Shown here in pieces: positions 1 through 7,069 of a DNA stretch of 64,000 nucleotides. The position numbers and the translations under genes are program-made. Source of the stretch: Devosia sp. FJ2-5-3 (GTDB taxonomy: Bacteria > Pseudomonadota > Alphaproteobacteria > Rhizobiales > Devosiaceae). The notes under the pieces were generated by a model. It was given only the letters and a program-made list of their open reading frames with translations, had not been told where the DNA came from and did no database searches. Every line of letters starts with the position of its first letter. Position 1 is the stretch's first letter. The DNA is taken from contig NZ_CP104007.1 in the NCBI RefSeq assembly GCF_029201545.1, positions 1,026,501-1,090,500 of the forward strand. The letters run 5' to 3'.

Positions 1-289
1 AGACCGTCAGGGCGGCGATGAGCAGGGAATTGCCCATCTGCAGCCAGTAGCGTTGGCTGAAGAGAATGTCGCCGTAATTGCTCCATTGCCAGTTGGCCGG
101 CAAACCGAAGGGATTGCCCCGCAATTCGCCGAGAGTCTTGAAGCCCCCCAGGGCCGTACTCAGCAGCGGAATGATGATGATCGCGGTCAGGATCGTCAGG
201 CTTATATAGAGATAGACCTTGGTGGGCAGGCGCTCGCTGCGCCCGCCGCCGGCGGTGGCTGCGTCGATGGGTGCGGTTGTCTCAGTCAT
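1..289 (-). CDS. Carbohydrate ABC transporter permease, MalG type (3' part outside window)
   Basis: Inner-membrane permease of a CUT1-type sugar importer. Only the first 96 residues are visible because the gene runs off the left edge. The N-terminus reads MTETTAPIDAATAGGGRSER, then a hydrophobic first membrane segment (about residues 25-45), then the usual GGFKTLGELRGNPFGLP periplasmic stretch and a NYGDILFSQRYW segment typical of MalG-family proteins. The start ATG (287-289) overlaps the end of the upstream MalF-type gene by 8 bp, so the two are translationally coupled and form one operon with the binding protein at 1293-2588. The ATPase is not in the window; it may lie further left or be a shared MsmK/UgpC-type subunit. 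Confidence 0.9.
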   Translation of the reverse strand, partial: MTETTAPIDAATAGGGRSERLPTKVYLYISLTILTAIIIIPLLSTALGGFKTLGELRGNPFGLPANWQWSNYGDILFSQRYWLQMGNSLLIAALTV

Positions 290-1223
290 TTTTCATGAAG
301 ATCCGCTTGTAGCTGAAGGCGAGGACGACGCAGATGACGAAGAGCACGACACCAACGGCCGAGCCGAAGCCGACCTGCATGCGCATGACGCCGAAGCTGT
401 AAAGGAAGGTAACAAGGGTCTGGGTGGAGTTGGACGGACCGCCGCCGGTCAACGGCATGATCATGTCGAACAACTGGAGCGAGCCGATGACGGCAAAGAA
501 CACCGAAAGACGGACCGTCGAGCCCAGCATGGGCAGGGTGACACGGTAGAATTTCTGCCAGCCTGTGGCCCCGTCGATATCGGCCGCCTCGAGCACGCTC
601 TTATCGATGGACTGCAGGCCCGCCACGAAGAGCATCATGTGAAAGCCGAAATACTTCCAGACGATGACGCCGAGCACAGCGTAAAAGGCAACCTGGCGGT
701 CGGCCAGCCAGAACGGGGCTTCCATTCCCAGGGACGTAAAGAGCCCACCCACGAGACCAAACTGTCCGTCATAGACAAAGCGCCAGATCATGCCTGCGGC
801 CACGTCTGCCAGGACATAGGGTAAGAAGAACAGGAGGCGGAACATCACCGCGCCTTTGATCCGGTGCGTCACCATGGTGGCGATCCAGAGGGCGAGCGGG
901 ATTTGGATGACGATGGAGACGAGGATGATCAGCCCATTGTTGATCAGGGCCTGGCGAAACGCGCCATTGTTGAAGATCAGCTCGTAATTCTTGGTGCCGA
1001 CCCATTGGGTGGGCAAGCCATAGCCATTCCAGTTGTAGAAAGAATACCAGGCGGCTTCGCCCATGGGCAGGATGACGAAGACGGTAAAGAGCAGCAGGGC
1101 CGGTGGCAGAAACAGCACCAGGACGGGCAGGGTGCCGCGGACGTGACGTTTGCTGCGACGGGCAACTGCCGGCGCGCGGGTAGCGAGCGGGGGTGCGGCG
1201 GCGAGCGAACTGGTTTGGCTCAT
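282..1223 (-). CDS. Carbohydrate ABC transporter permease, MalF type
   Basis: 313-residue inner-membrane permease of a CUT1-type sugar importer. A short cytoplasmic N-terminus is followed by a first membrane helix (about residues 32-55), the loop YSFYNWNGYG and five more hydrophobic segments. The ATPase-contacting EAA loop is seen as EAADIDGATGWQKFYRVTLP near residue 205. A GGGRSNS-like periplasmic loop (GGGPSNSTQT) is typical of MalF/UgpA relatives. It lies 69 bp downstream of the binding-protein gene and overlaps the second permease by 8 bp. GGGAG about 9 nt upstream supports the start. The sugar is not predictable from the sequence; the neighbouring ROK regulator, Gfo/Idh and ThuA genes suggest a glycoside or disaccharide. 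Confidence 0.93.
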   Translation of the reverse strand: MSQTSSLAAAPPLATRAPAVARRSKRHVRGTLPVLVLFLPPALLLFTVFVILPMGEAAWYSFYNWNGYGLPTQWVGTKNYELIFNNGAFRQALINNGLIILVSIVIQIPLALWIATMVTHRIKGAVMFRLLFFLPYVLADVAAGMIWRFVYDGQFGLVGGLFTSLGMEAPFWLADRQVAFYAVLGVIVWKYFGFHMMLFVAGLQSIDKSVLEAADIDGATGWQKFYRVTLPMLGSTVRLSVFFAVIGSLQLFDMIMPLTGGGPSNSTQTLVTFLYSFGVMRMQVGFGSAVGVVLFVICVVLAFSYKRIFMKND

Positions 1224-1257
1224 GGATCAGTCTCCCGGGGCGGGTCAGGCGCGAGGA

Positions 1258-1286
1258 GCGGCCTCGCCTGATTGAGGCGAGGCCGC
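1258..1286 (-). terminator. Intercistronic hairpin between binding-protein and permease genes
   Basis: Perfect 12-bp arms (1258-1269 and 1275-1286, GCGGCCTCGCCT and its complement) around a 5-nt loop. It sits between the stop of the binding-protein gene and the start of the first permease. There is no T run, so it is more likely a 3'-end-protecting or partial-readthrough structure than a full terminator. Confidence 0.6.
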
Positions 1287-1292
1287 ACCGGA

Positions 1293-2588
1293 CTACATCT
1301 CGAGCGAGAAGGCGTCCTGGATCTGCTGGACGGCATCTTCCGCGGAGATCTGGCCGGCGGCCAGTTCGGCGGACATGTCGTTGACCACGCGGCCCACATT
1401 GGGACCCAGATCCTGGTCGAGGTAGTTCTGGTGCCAGGTGGCCTTGGCCTTCTGGGCCGCGGCCTCTGCCATGGACGGATCCTTGACGCCGACTTCTGCA
1501 CCGATCGTGGTGGGAAGAATGGCGTTGCGTTCGGCTACGATTGCCTGGTTTTCAGGGTTGGTGAAGAATTTGAGAAATTCTTCAGTCTCGGGTGGCGCAT
1601 TGGCTGTGACGACCCAGCCGTTGATGCCGCCGAAATCGTCGGTGATCAGGCCCGGAGCACCTTCAACGACGGGGAACGGGAACCGGCCAATGTTGCTCTG
1701 CTCAAGTCCCTTGCCATCTGTTGCCGCGCCGCCTTGGATGGTGGGCGTTGCGGTGTTTTCGAAGCCCAGCACGATGGCTGCACGGCCATCGGCAAAAGTT
1801 GCCATCGCATCGGGCCAGGTGGCGCCAAGATAGCCGGGCTGGAAGGGTTCGAGCGCGCCCAGTTCGATGAGCTTTTCGCTGGCGCGGACAAAGCCTTCGC
1901 CGGCAAAACCTTCGCCGCCCTTGGCTGCCGCAAAGCCGTCCTGGCCGACTTCGCGCATGGCCAGGTAGGACCAGTAGAAATGCAGCGGCCATTTATCGCC
2001 ACCACCGCCAGCGATGGGGTTGATCCCGGCCGCCTTGAGGGTATTGACCGCCTCGAGGAAGTCGTCCCAGGTCGCGATGGCCGTGCCATCGACGCCGGCC
2101 TGATCGAAGAGTTCCTTGTTGTAGAAGAAAGAGACGACGCCGGACTGAACCGGAGCGGCCCAGACCTTGCCATCAAAGGTCATGCCGTCGACGGCAGCCT
2201 TGTTGATGGAATTGCGCCACGCGCCGTTATCGGCGTCCATGGCAGGGGTGATGTCGCGGAGAGCGCCCGTGGCAATCTGGGCTTCGAGCACGCCGCCGGC
2301 CCAGGTGTAGAACATGGACGGCGCTTCGCTCGACTGAAGCAGCGTCGGCAACTTGGCCTTGTAGGCTTCGTTTTCTAGGAACTGGAATTCGATCTTGACG
2401 TCAGGGTGCTCCGCTTCATAGGCGGCGGCGATTTCCTGCCAGGTCGCGAGGCGGCCAGCGTTGGTCTCCAGGTGCAGCCATTTGATGACAGATTGTGCCG
2501 AGGCCGAAGAAACTCCGGCCATCAAGGCAACAGCGCTGAGGGCAATAGCTAGCCTATGCCGCGCAAGGCGGCCAATAATAGTGTTCAT
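1293..2588 (-). CDS. Extracellular sugar-binding protein of ABC importer (family 1)
   Basis: 431-residue periplasmic binding protein, first gene of the operon with the permeases at 282-1223 and 1-289. A Sec signal peptide is clear: MNTIIGRLARHRLAIALSAV, hydrophobic core, then VSSASAQ cleavage region near residue 32. The mature part has family-1 features: the start VIKWLHLETN, AYEAEHPDVKIEF near residue 60, a PTLLQSSEAPSMFYTWAG stretch, and the C-terminal PENQAIVAERNAILPT helix region. GGGAGG lies 6 nt upstream of the ATG. It is divergent from the ROK regulator at 2787, which is the likely repressor. Ligand unknown; probably an oligosaccharide or glycoside. Confidence 0.93.
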   Translation of the reverse strand: MNTIIGRLARHRLAIALSAVALMAGVSSASAQSVIKWLHLETNAGRLATWQEIAAAYEAEHPDVKIEFQFLENEAYKAKLPTLLQSSEAPSMFYTWAGGVLEAQIATGALRDITPAMDADNGAWRNSINKAAVDGMTFDGKVWAAPVQSGVVSFFYNKELFDQAGVDGTAIATWDDFLEAVNTLKAAGINPIAGGGGDKWPLHFYWSYLAMREVGQDGFAAAKGGEGFAGEGFVRASEKLIELGALEPFQPGYLGATWPDAMATFADGRAAIVLGFENTATPTIQGGAATDGKGLEQSNIGRFPFPVVEGAPGLITDDFGGINGWVVTANAPPETEEFLKFFTNPENQAIVAERNAILPTTIGAEVGVKDPSMAEAAAQKAKATWHQNYLDQDLGPNVGRVVNDMSAELAAGQISAEDAVQQIQDAFSLEM

Positions 2589-2602
2589 GTAGTCCTCCCA
2601 CC

Positions 2603-2616
2603 GGACATTTTTGTCC
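2603..2616. promoter_or_regulatory. Inverted repeat in divergent promoter region
   Basis: GGACA-TTTT-TGTCC lies just upstream of the ribosome binding site of the sugar-binding-protein gene. It could be an operator half-site pair or a 5'-UTR hairpin. Seen directly; role inferred. Confidence 0.35.
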
Positions 2617-2625
2617 TGATTGCAA

Positions 2626-2633
2626 ATTAATTA
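2626..2633. promoter_or_regulatory. Candidate ROK operator, copy 1 (ATTAATTA)
   Basis: AT-rich ATTAATTA followed by GTG, 38 bp upstream of the sugar-binding-protein start. The same 8-mer occurs inverted at 2734-2741 near the ROK gene start. ROK repressors of the NagC/Mlc/XylR type bind AT-rich sites, so a divergent operator pair is plausible but unproven. Confidence 0.4.
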
Positions 2634-2673
2634 GTGCGCTTTGCTGAGAAACTGTCAAGGGGGTGGAGTAATT

Positions 2674-2690
2674 GCGAGCGTTTTGCTCGC
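2674..2690. promoter_or_regulatory. Inverted repeat GCGAGC-N5-GCTCGC in divergent promoter
   Basis: Perfect 6-bp arms around GTTTT, located between the two ATTAATTA motifs in the 198-bp gap between divergent genes. May be part of the control region or a small hairpin. Confidence 0.3.
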
Positions 2691-2733
2691 TCAACCCCTT
2701 GTGTGAGGTCGGTCGGATGTGCCAATAAGCCAG

Positions 2734-2741
2734 TAATTAAT
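2734..2741. promoter_or_regulatory. Candidate ROK operator, copy 2 (inverted ATTAATTA)
   Basis: TAATTAAT is the reverse complement of the motif at 2626-2633 and is followed on its strand by the similar ACTG. It lies 46 bp upstream of the ROK gene start, compatible with autoregulation. Inference only. Confidence 0.4.
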
Positions 2742-2786
2742 CCGCCATGCTGATAAAATGAGCGGTGGGAGGTACGGGGCTTTGGC

Positions 2787-3998
2787 ATGAAGACAGCCGA
2801 TCCCGAATTGATGCGTGCGATCAATCGGTTCCATGTGCTCGATACGATCCGGCGTGCCGGCTCGATTTCCCGTGTGGAGATCGGCGAGCGTACGCAATTG
2901 TCGGCCACGACGATTTCCGCCATCACCGCGTCGCTGCTCGACGATGCGCTGATCACGCCTCGACACGAGGGTGATCTGCGCGATGGAGCCGGACGCGGAC
3001 GGCCACGCGTCATGCTGACCCTCAACGCCTCGGCTGCGCGGGTTGTTGGTGCCAAGATCGCGCCAAATGGCCTCGTGTTCGTGGTCACCGATTTTCAGGG
3101 CGATATCCTTGCGAGCCTCACGCTGCCGGTACGCGTGGATCGTCTGCCCCTGCCGGTATTTGCCGATCTGGTCGAAGACGGTGTGCGCCGCTGTGTGCTC
3201 GACGCGGGGCTTGGTCTTGCGGATGTGACGTCGGTGGCGCTGGCTGTTCCGGGGATCGTCGAACATGGCTCCGGGCGGGTGCGGTCGAGCTCGATTTTCC
3301 GCGATCGCGACGTGCCGCTGGCAAGCTTCCTGGCCGAACGTCTGGGCGTGGCAACCATTGCCGAGAGCGATGCCAACGCCATAACCATGGCCCAGCACTG
3401 GTTCGGAAGAGCGCGCGATTGCGACGATTTCGTGCTTGTTTCGGTGGAGGACGCGCTGGGTCTCGGCGTGATGCATAACGGGCAATTGTTCCGGGGTGCG
3501 CGTGAATTGAGCCTCGATCTCGGACACATGATGATGGGTGTTTCGACCGCCCAGTCCGAGCAACTCGCCGATATTGCCAGCGAGAAGGCCATATTGTCCG
3601 GAGAGCATGCCGATTTGCGGCTTCGCGAAGCCATGCGCGTCGGGCGTGGGATGAGCCATGTGCGCCGATTGCTGGCGGATGGCGACGACATGTTTGCAGC
3701 AGCAGCGAGCCGGGCAGGCGAGGCATTGGGGATTGCCATTGCCAATCTTGCAGGCTTGTTCGCGCCGCCGCGAGTGATCCTTGTCGGATCGAGCCTTGCG
3801 CTTGGTCGGGGACTGATCGAGCCGCTTCAGGCCTCTTTCGCGCGGTCTCTGGCCGAACCGCTGCGCGAGGTGACGCAGATCGTCATCGAGGAGGCCGGTG
3901 ACGAGGTCTGGGCGCGCGGCGCGGCCGCCGTGGCGCTGAGTGAACTTTATGGATCACCTTGGAGCACGACCGGACCGGCGCTCCGCAAGGATCCATGA
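2787..3998 (+). CDS. ROK-family transcriptional regulator
   Basis: 403-residue sugar-responsive repressor of the NagC/XylR type. The N-terminal winged helix-turn-helix is visible at about residues 8-75: NRFHVLDTIRRAGSISRVEI, then LSATTISAITASLLDDALIT. The C-terminal ROK sugar-kinase-like domain starts near residue 85 (VVGAKIAPNGLVFVVTDFQG) and has the SDANAITMAQHWFG segment. The usual ROK zinc-binding CGxxGC cysteine motif is not evident; around residues 240-265 the sequence reads ARELSLDLGHMMMGVSTAQSE, so it may be an atypical metal-lacking member. GGGAGG lies about 14 nt upstream. It is divergent from the sugar ABC operon and 28 bp upstream of the dehydrogenase gene, so it probably controls both. 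Confidence 0.9.
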   Translation: MKTADPELMRAINRFHVLDTIRRAGSISRVEIGERTQLSATTISAITASLLDDALITPRHEGDLRDGAGRGRPRVMLTLNASAARVVGAKIAPNGLVFVVTDFQGDILASLTLPVRVDRLPLPVFADLVEDGVRRCVLDAGLGLADVTSVALAVPGIVEHGSGRVRSSSIFRDRDVPLASFLAERLGVATIAESDANAITMAQHWFGRARDCDDFVLVSVEDALGLGVMHNGQLFRGARELSLDLGHMMMGVSTAQSEQLADIASEKAILSGEHADLRLREAMRVGRGMSHVRRLLADGDDMFAAAASRAGEALGIAIANLAGLFAPPRVILVGSSLALGRGLIEPLQASFARSLAEPLREVTQIVIEEAGDEVWARGAAAVALSELYGSPWSTTGPALRKDP

Positions 3999-4026
3999 GA
4001 CAAAGGAATTAGGTGAGGAGATCGTG

Positions 4027-5124
4027 ATGCGCAAAGTTGGCATCGGTATAGTTGGCCTAGGCAATATTTCAGCTGCTTATCTCAAGGCGGCACAGAACTT
4101 TCCCATTCTGGACATAAAGGGCGTAGCGGACCTCAATCCGGCCGCAGCGGAAGCACGCGCGGCAGAATTCGGCGTCAAGGCTGTGTCGATGGATGCGATT
4201 TTCGAAGATCCGGAAATCGAGATCATTCTCAATCTGACCATTCCCAAGGCTCACGTCGAGGTCGGCCTGCGTGCCATCGCAGCGGGCAAGAATGTCTATT
4301 CGGAAAAGCCCCTCGGTGTCGTCTTTGCCGAAGGCAAGAAACTGATCGAGGCGGCCAAGGCGAAAAATCTGCGCGTCGGTTCGGCTCCCGATACATTCCT
4401 TGGCGGATCGCACCAGAGCGCCCGGCATATTGTCGATAGTGGCAAGCTCGGCCAGGTGGTCGGCGGCACGGCCTATTTCATGTGCCCAGGCCACGAGCGC
4501 TGGCATCCAAGCCCAGGCTTTTATTACGAAGCCGGCGGCGGCCCGATGCTCGATATGGGACCCTATTACATCACCGATCTCGTCAATCTGCTCGGCCCTG
4601 TCGCACGGGTATCGGGCTTCGGCTCCATGCTGCGTACGACCCGCACGATCACCGCCAAGGAGCGCAATGGCGAGGTAATCCCTGTTCATGTGCCCACCCA
4701 TGTGTCGGGCACCCTGCAGTTTGCCAATGGCGCGCTGGTGCAGGTCACGATGAGCTTTGACGTTGCCGGCCACAAACATGTACCGCTTGAAATCTACGGG
4801 ACCGAAGGCACGCTGATCGTGCCCGACCCGAACCATTTCGGTGGTCAGATCCAATATCTCGAAAAGGGCGGCGAATGGGCTGATGTCGACACCGACCAGC
4901 CTTATGCCGACGGCAATTACCGCTCGATCGGGCTGGCGGACATGGCTCATGCGGTTGCCGAAAACCGGCCGCATCGCTGCAATGGCGATCTGGCCTTGCA
5001 TGTGCTGGAGGTGATGGAGGCTTTCCAGCGCTCTGCCGAGAGCGGCAAGGTTGTGGAGATCACAACGCCGGTCGAACGGCCGGCACCACTGTCCCAATCA
5101 TTGCGCGAGGGGCGGCTACAATAG
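4027..5124 (+). CDS. Gfo/Idh/MocA-family oxidoreductase
   Basis: 365-residue NAD(P)-dependent sugar or cyclitol dehydrogenase. The N-terminal Rossmann fold has the dinucleotide motif GIVGLGNISAAYLKAA (residues 6-21), followed by the family EKPLG motif near residue 97, with its lysine in the expected catalytic place. The C-terminal half has GGGPMLDMGPYYITDLVNLLGP, the conserved region around the substrate site. I take ATG 4027 rather than the upstream in-frame ATG (3940) because GGAG precedes it and the family motif then starts at residue 4. It sits between the ROK regulator and a ThuA gene; ThuB of rhizobial trehalose/keto-sugar catabolism belongs to this superfamily, so a ThuA/ThuB-like pair oxidising a disaccharide or glycoside is possible. 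Confidence 0.92.
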   Translation: MRKVGIGIVGLGNISAAYLKAAQNFPILDIKGVADLNPAAAEARAAEFGVKAVSMDAIFEDPEIEIILNLTIPKAHVEVGLRAIAAGKNVYSEKPLGVVFAEGKKLIEAAKAKNLRVGSAPDTFLGGSHQSARHIVDSGKLGQVVGGTAYFMCPGHERWHPSPGFYYEAGGGPMLDMGPYYITDLVNLLGPVARVSGFGSMLRTTRTITAKERNGEVIPVHVPTHVSGTLQFANGALVQVTMSFDVAGHKHVPLEIYGTEGTLIVPDPNHFGGQIQYLEKGGEWADVDTDQPYADGNYRSIGLADMAHAVAENRPHRCNGDLALHVLEVMEAFQRSAESGKVVEITTPVERPAPLSQSLREGRLQ

Positions 5125-5144
5125 TTATGGTAGAGGAGAAAAAG

Positions 5145-5786
5145 ATGCGTGAGGCGCTGATCGTCTGGGGTGGCTGGAGTGGGCACGAGCCCGAGCAATG
5201 CGCCGTAATCATCAAGTCGATGCTCGAGGAGGACGGTTTCAAGGTCTATGTGGAAAATACCACCGAGGCCTTTGCCGATCCTACCATTCACGATCTCAGC
5301 CTGATCGTGCCGATCTTCACCATGAGCAAGATCGAGAAGGAAGAGCTTTCCAACCTCACAGCGGCAGTAGCCGGCGGTGTGGGCCTTGGCGGCTATCACG
5401 GCGGTATGGGCGACGCGTTCCGCGATGCGGTCGACTATCAGTTCATGGTGGGGGGGCAGTGGGTGGCCCATCCCGGCAATGTCATCGACTATCGCGTCGA
5501 TGTGACCCGGTCGGACGATCCGATCATGGAGGGGATCGAGAGCTTCCCCTACACCTCCGAGCAATATTACATGCATGTGGACCCATCCAACGAGGTGTTG
5601 GCGACCACGACATTCACCGGCGAACATGCCTATTGGATCGATGGGGTGACCATGCCCGTGGTGTGGAAACGCAAGCACGGCAAGGGGCGGGTGTTCTATT
5701 CCTCGCTCGGCCATGTCTCGAAGGAATTCGAAGTGCCGCAGATGCGAACCATCCTGCGGCGCGGACTCAACTGGGCAGCGCGGTAG
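5145..5786 (+). CDS. ThuA-like domain protein (first copy)
   Basis: 213-residue protein of the ThuA/trehalose-utilisation superfamily, a glutamine-amidotransferase-like fold. Conserved features: MREALIVWGGWSGHEPEQCA at the N-terminus, the GVGLGGYHGGMGDAFRD loop near residue 90, HPGNVIDYRVDVTRSDDPIM, and TEQYYMH-like SEQYYMHVDP before the C-terminal HGKGRVFYSSLGH. I prefer ATG 5145 over ATG 5127 because AGAGGAG lies 6 nt upstream. It follows the Gfo/Idh gene by 20 bp, so the two are probably co-transcribed and act on the same sugar. A second, clearly related ThuA gene lies at 53947-54594. The reaction of this family is poorly defined; rhizobial ThuA is linked to 3-keto-disaccharide metabolism. 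Confidence 0.88.
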   Translation: MREALIVWGGWSGHEPEQCAVIIKSMLEEDGFKVYVENTTEAFADPTIHDLSLIVPIFTMSKIEKEELSNLTAAVAGGVGLGGYHGGMGDAFRDAVDYQFMVGGQWVAHPGNVIDYRVDVTRSDDPIMEGIESFPYTSEQYYMHVDPSNEVLATTTFTGEHAYWIDGVTMPVVWKRKHGKGRVFYSSLGHVSKEFEVPQMRTILRRGLNWAAR

Positions 5787-5891
5787 CAACTCCGCACCAA
5801 GACAGAAGATCAAGCGGGGCGGTCCAATTGGATCGCCCTTTGCATTGTATCCCGGTGCTGCGAATACCCCGTTGACAATCACCGCTGCCAA

Positions 5892-5907
5892 GATCAAAAA
5901 TTTGATC
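5892..5907. promoter_or_regulatory. Palindromic operator candidate upstream of LLM oxidoreductase
   Basis: GATCAAA-AA-TTTGATC, a perfect 7-bp-arm palindrome. It is followed at 5911-5919 by GGTCAAATT, which resembles a further half-site. A TTGACA (5872-5877) lies just upstream. The arrangement fits a regulated promoter for the gene at 5950 and possibly the F420 genes beyond it. The cognate regulator is not identified. Confidence 0.45.
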
Positions 5908-5949
5908 GTCTGGTCAAATTTGTGGCCGAGAGGGGAGAGCGGGGGAACA

Positions 5950-6951
5950 ATGGAATTCGGCATCACCTTCAAGGGATTCATCGAGGCGGATCGCGCCCGT
6001 TATCTGGTCCGCGCGGCTGAATATGCCGGCTTTTCCTATTGCTGGTTCTATGACAGCCATATTTTGTGGCGCGATTGCTATGCCGCCATCGCCATGTGCA
6101 TGGAGCACACCACCGACATGCGGTTCGGGCCGCTGGTGACCAATCCCGATGTGCGTGATTGGTCGGTCGCCGCCTCCACTTTTGGCTCGCTCTCCAAACA
6201 GAGCGGCGGGCGGTTCGACCTGGCTGTGGGGCGCGGCGACAGCTCGATGCGCGTCATGGGCAAGAAGCCGGCAACACTGGCGCGGGTGGCCGACTTCATC
6301 GACAAGACTAAGGCCATGGTGCGTGGCGAAGAAGTCAGTTACGGCGAAATCCCGGCGGCGGTGAAATTTCCCTGGGCCGTCGGCCACGAGATGCCGAGCT
6401 GGATTGCCGCCTATGGCCCGCTTGCGCTGAAGACGGCCGGCGAGCACGCCGATGGCGTCGTATTGCAGATTGCCGATCCGGGGCTTTGCAAATGGTTTAC
6501 CGATCAGTGCATCGAGGCCGGCAAAGCCGCGGGCAAGGACATGTCCAATTATCGTTCCATGGCCGCTGCGCCGGCCTATTTTGGCGACAAGAAGCGCGCC
6601 ATCGAAAAGGTAAAGTGGTTTCCGGCCATGGTGGGCAATCATGTCGCCGACATCGTCGAGAAATACGGCAGTGACAGCGATAAGGTGCCGGCGAGCCTGA
6701 CCAGCTATATCGAAAAGCGCCGGGGTTACGATTATTCCAAGCACGGCCAGGCCGATAATCCCTATCTCGATTTCATCACCGACGATGTGGTGGAGAGTTT
6801 TTGCGTGCTCGGCGAGCCTGAAGACCATATCGCCAAGGTGCGCGACCTCGAGGCGGCCGGCGTGACCCAGTTCAACATTTATCTCGATAGCGGCGACGAA
6901 GAGGAAATCATCGCCAATTACGGACGGCATGTGATCCCGGCGTTTCGGTAG
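5950..6951 (+). CDS. LLM-class oxidoreductase, probably F420-dependent
   Basis: 333-residue luciferase-like TIM-barrel flavin/F420 oxidoreductase. Seen: MEFGITFKGFIEADRARYLV, then AAEYAGFSYCWFYDSHILWRD (beta strand and substrate-side loop), TDMRFGPLVTNPDVRDWSVAA, the ligand loop LAVGRGDSSMRVMG, and GPLALKTAGEHADGVVLQ. The C-terminal VLGEPEDHIAKVRDLEAAGVTQFNIYL is typical of this class. It resembles, from memory, the CPS_4043-type putative F420-dependent family related to methylenetetrahydromethanopterin reductase. Cofactor preference (F420 or FMN) cannot be settled from sequence, but the F420 glucose-6-phosphate dehydrogenase and CofE immediately downstream support F420. It has its own upstream palindrome (5892-5907) and is separated from the next gene by 118 bp containing a palindromic repeat. 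It may be an F420H2-consuming partner of that dehydrogenase. Confidence 0.8.
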   Translation: MEFGITFKGFIEADRARYLVRAAEYAGFSYCWFYDSHILWRDCYAAIAMCMEHTTDMRFGPLVTNPDVRDWSVAASTFGSLSKQSGGRFDLAVGRGDSSMRVMGKKPATLARVADFIDKTKAMVRGEEVSYGEIPAAVKFPWAVGHEMPSWIAAYGPLALKTAGEHADGVVLQIADPGLCKWFTDQCIEAGKAAGKDMSNYRSMAAAPAYFGDKKRAIEKVKWFPAMVGNHVADIVEKYGSDSDKVPASLTSYIEKRRGYDYSKHGQADNPYLDFITDDVVESFCVLGEPEDHIAKVRDLEAAGVTQFNIYLDSGDEEEIIANYGRHVIPAFR

Positions 6952-7000
6952 GGGCGGACGCATTCTGTGGCTCACGATGGCCGCGGCAAACTGAATATGT

Positions 7001-7038
7001 CCCTCCCCCTGGATAGGGGGAGGTTAGGTGGGGGTGGA
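7001..7038. repeat. CCTCCCC/GGGGAGG palindromic repeat (family A)
   Basis: CCCTCCCCCT-GGAT-AGGGGGAGG followed by TTAGGTGGGGG. It is one of many family-A copies in this window and lies in the gap between the two LLM-class genes. Confidence 0.7.
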
Positions 7039-7069
7039 GCCCACCGCGCTTCGGAGGAGACCTTGGAAA

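Noticed and set aside
4027..4029. Upstream in-frame start at 3940 for the Gfo/Idh gene
   Set aside because: It would lie inside the ROK gene and add 29 unrelated residues; GGAG sits before ATG 4027.
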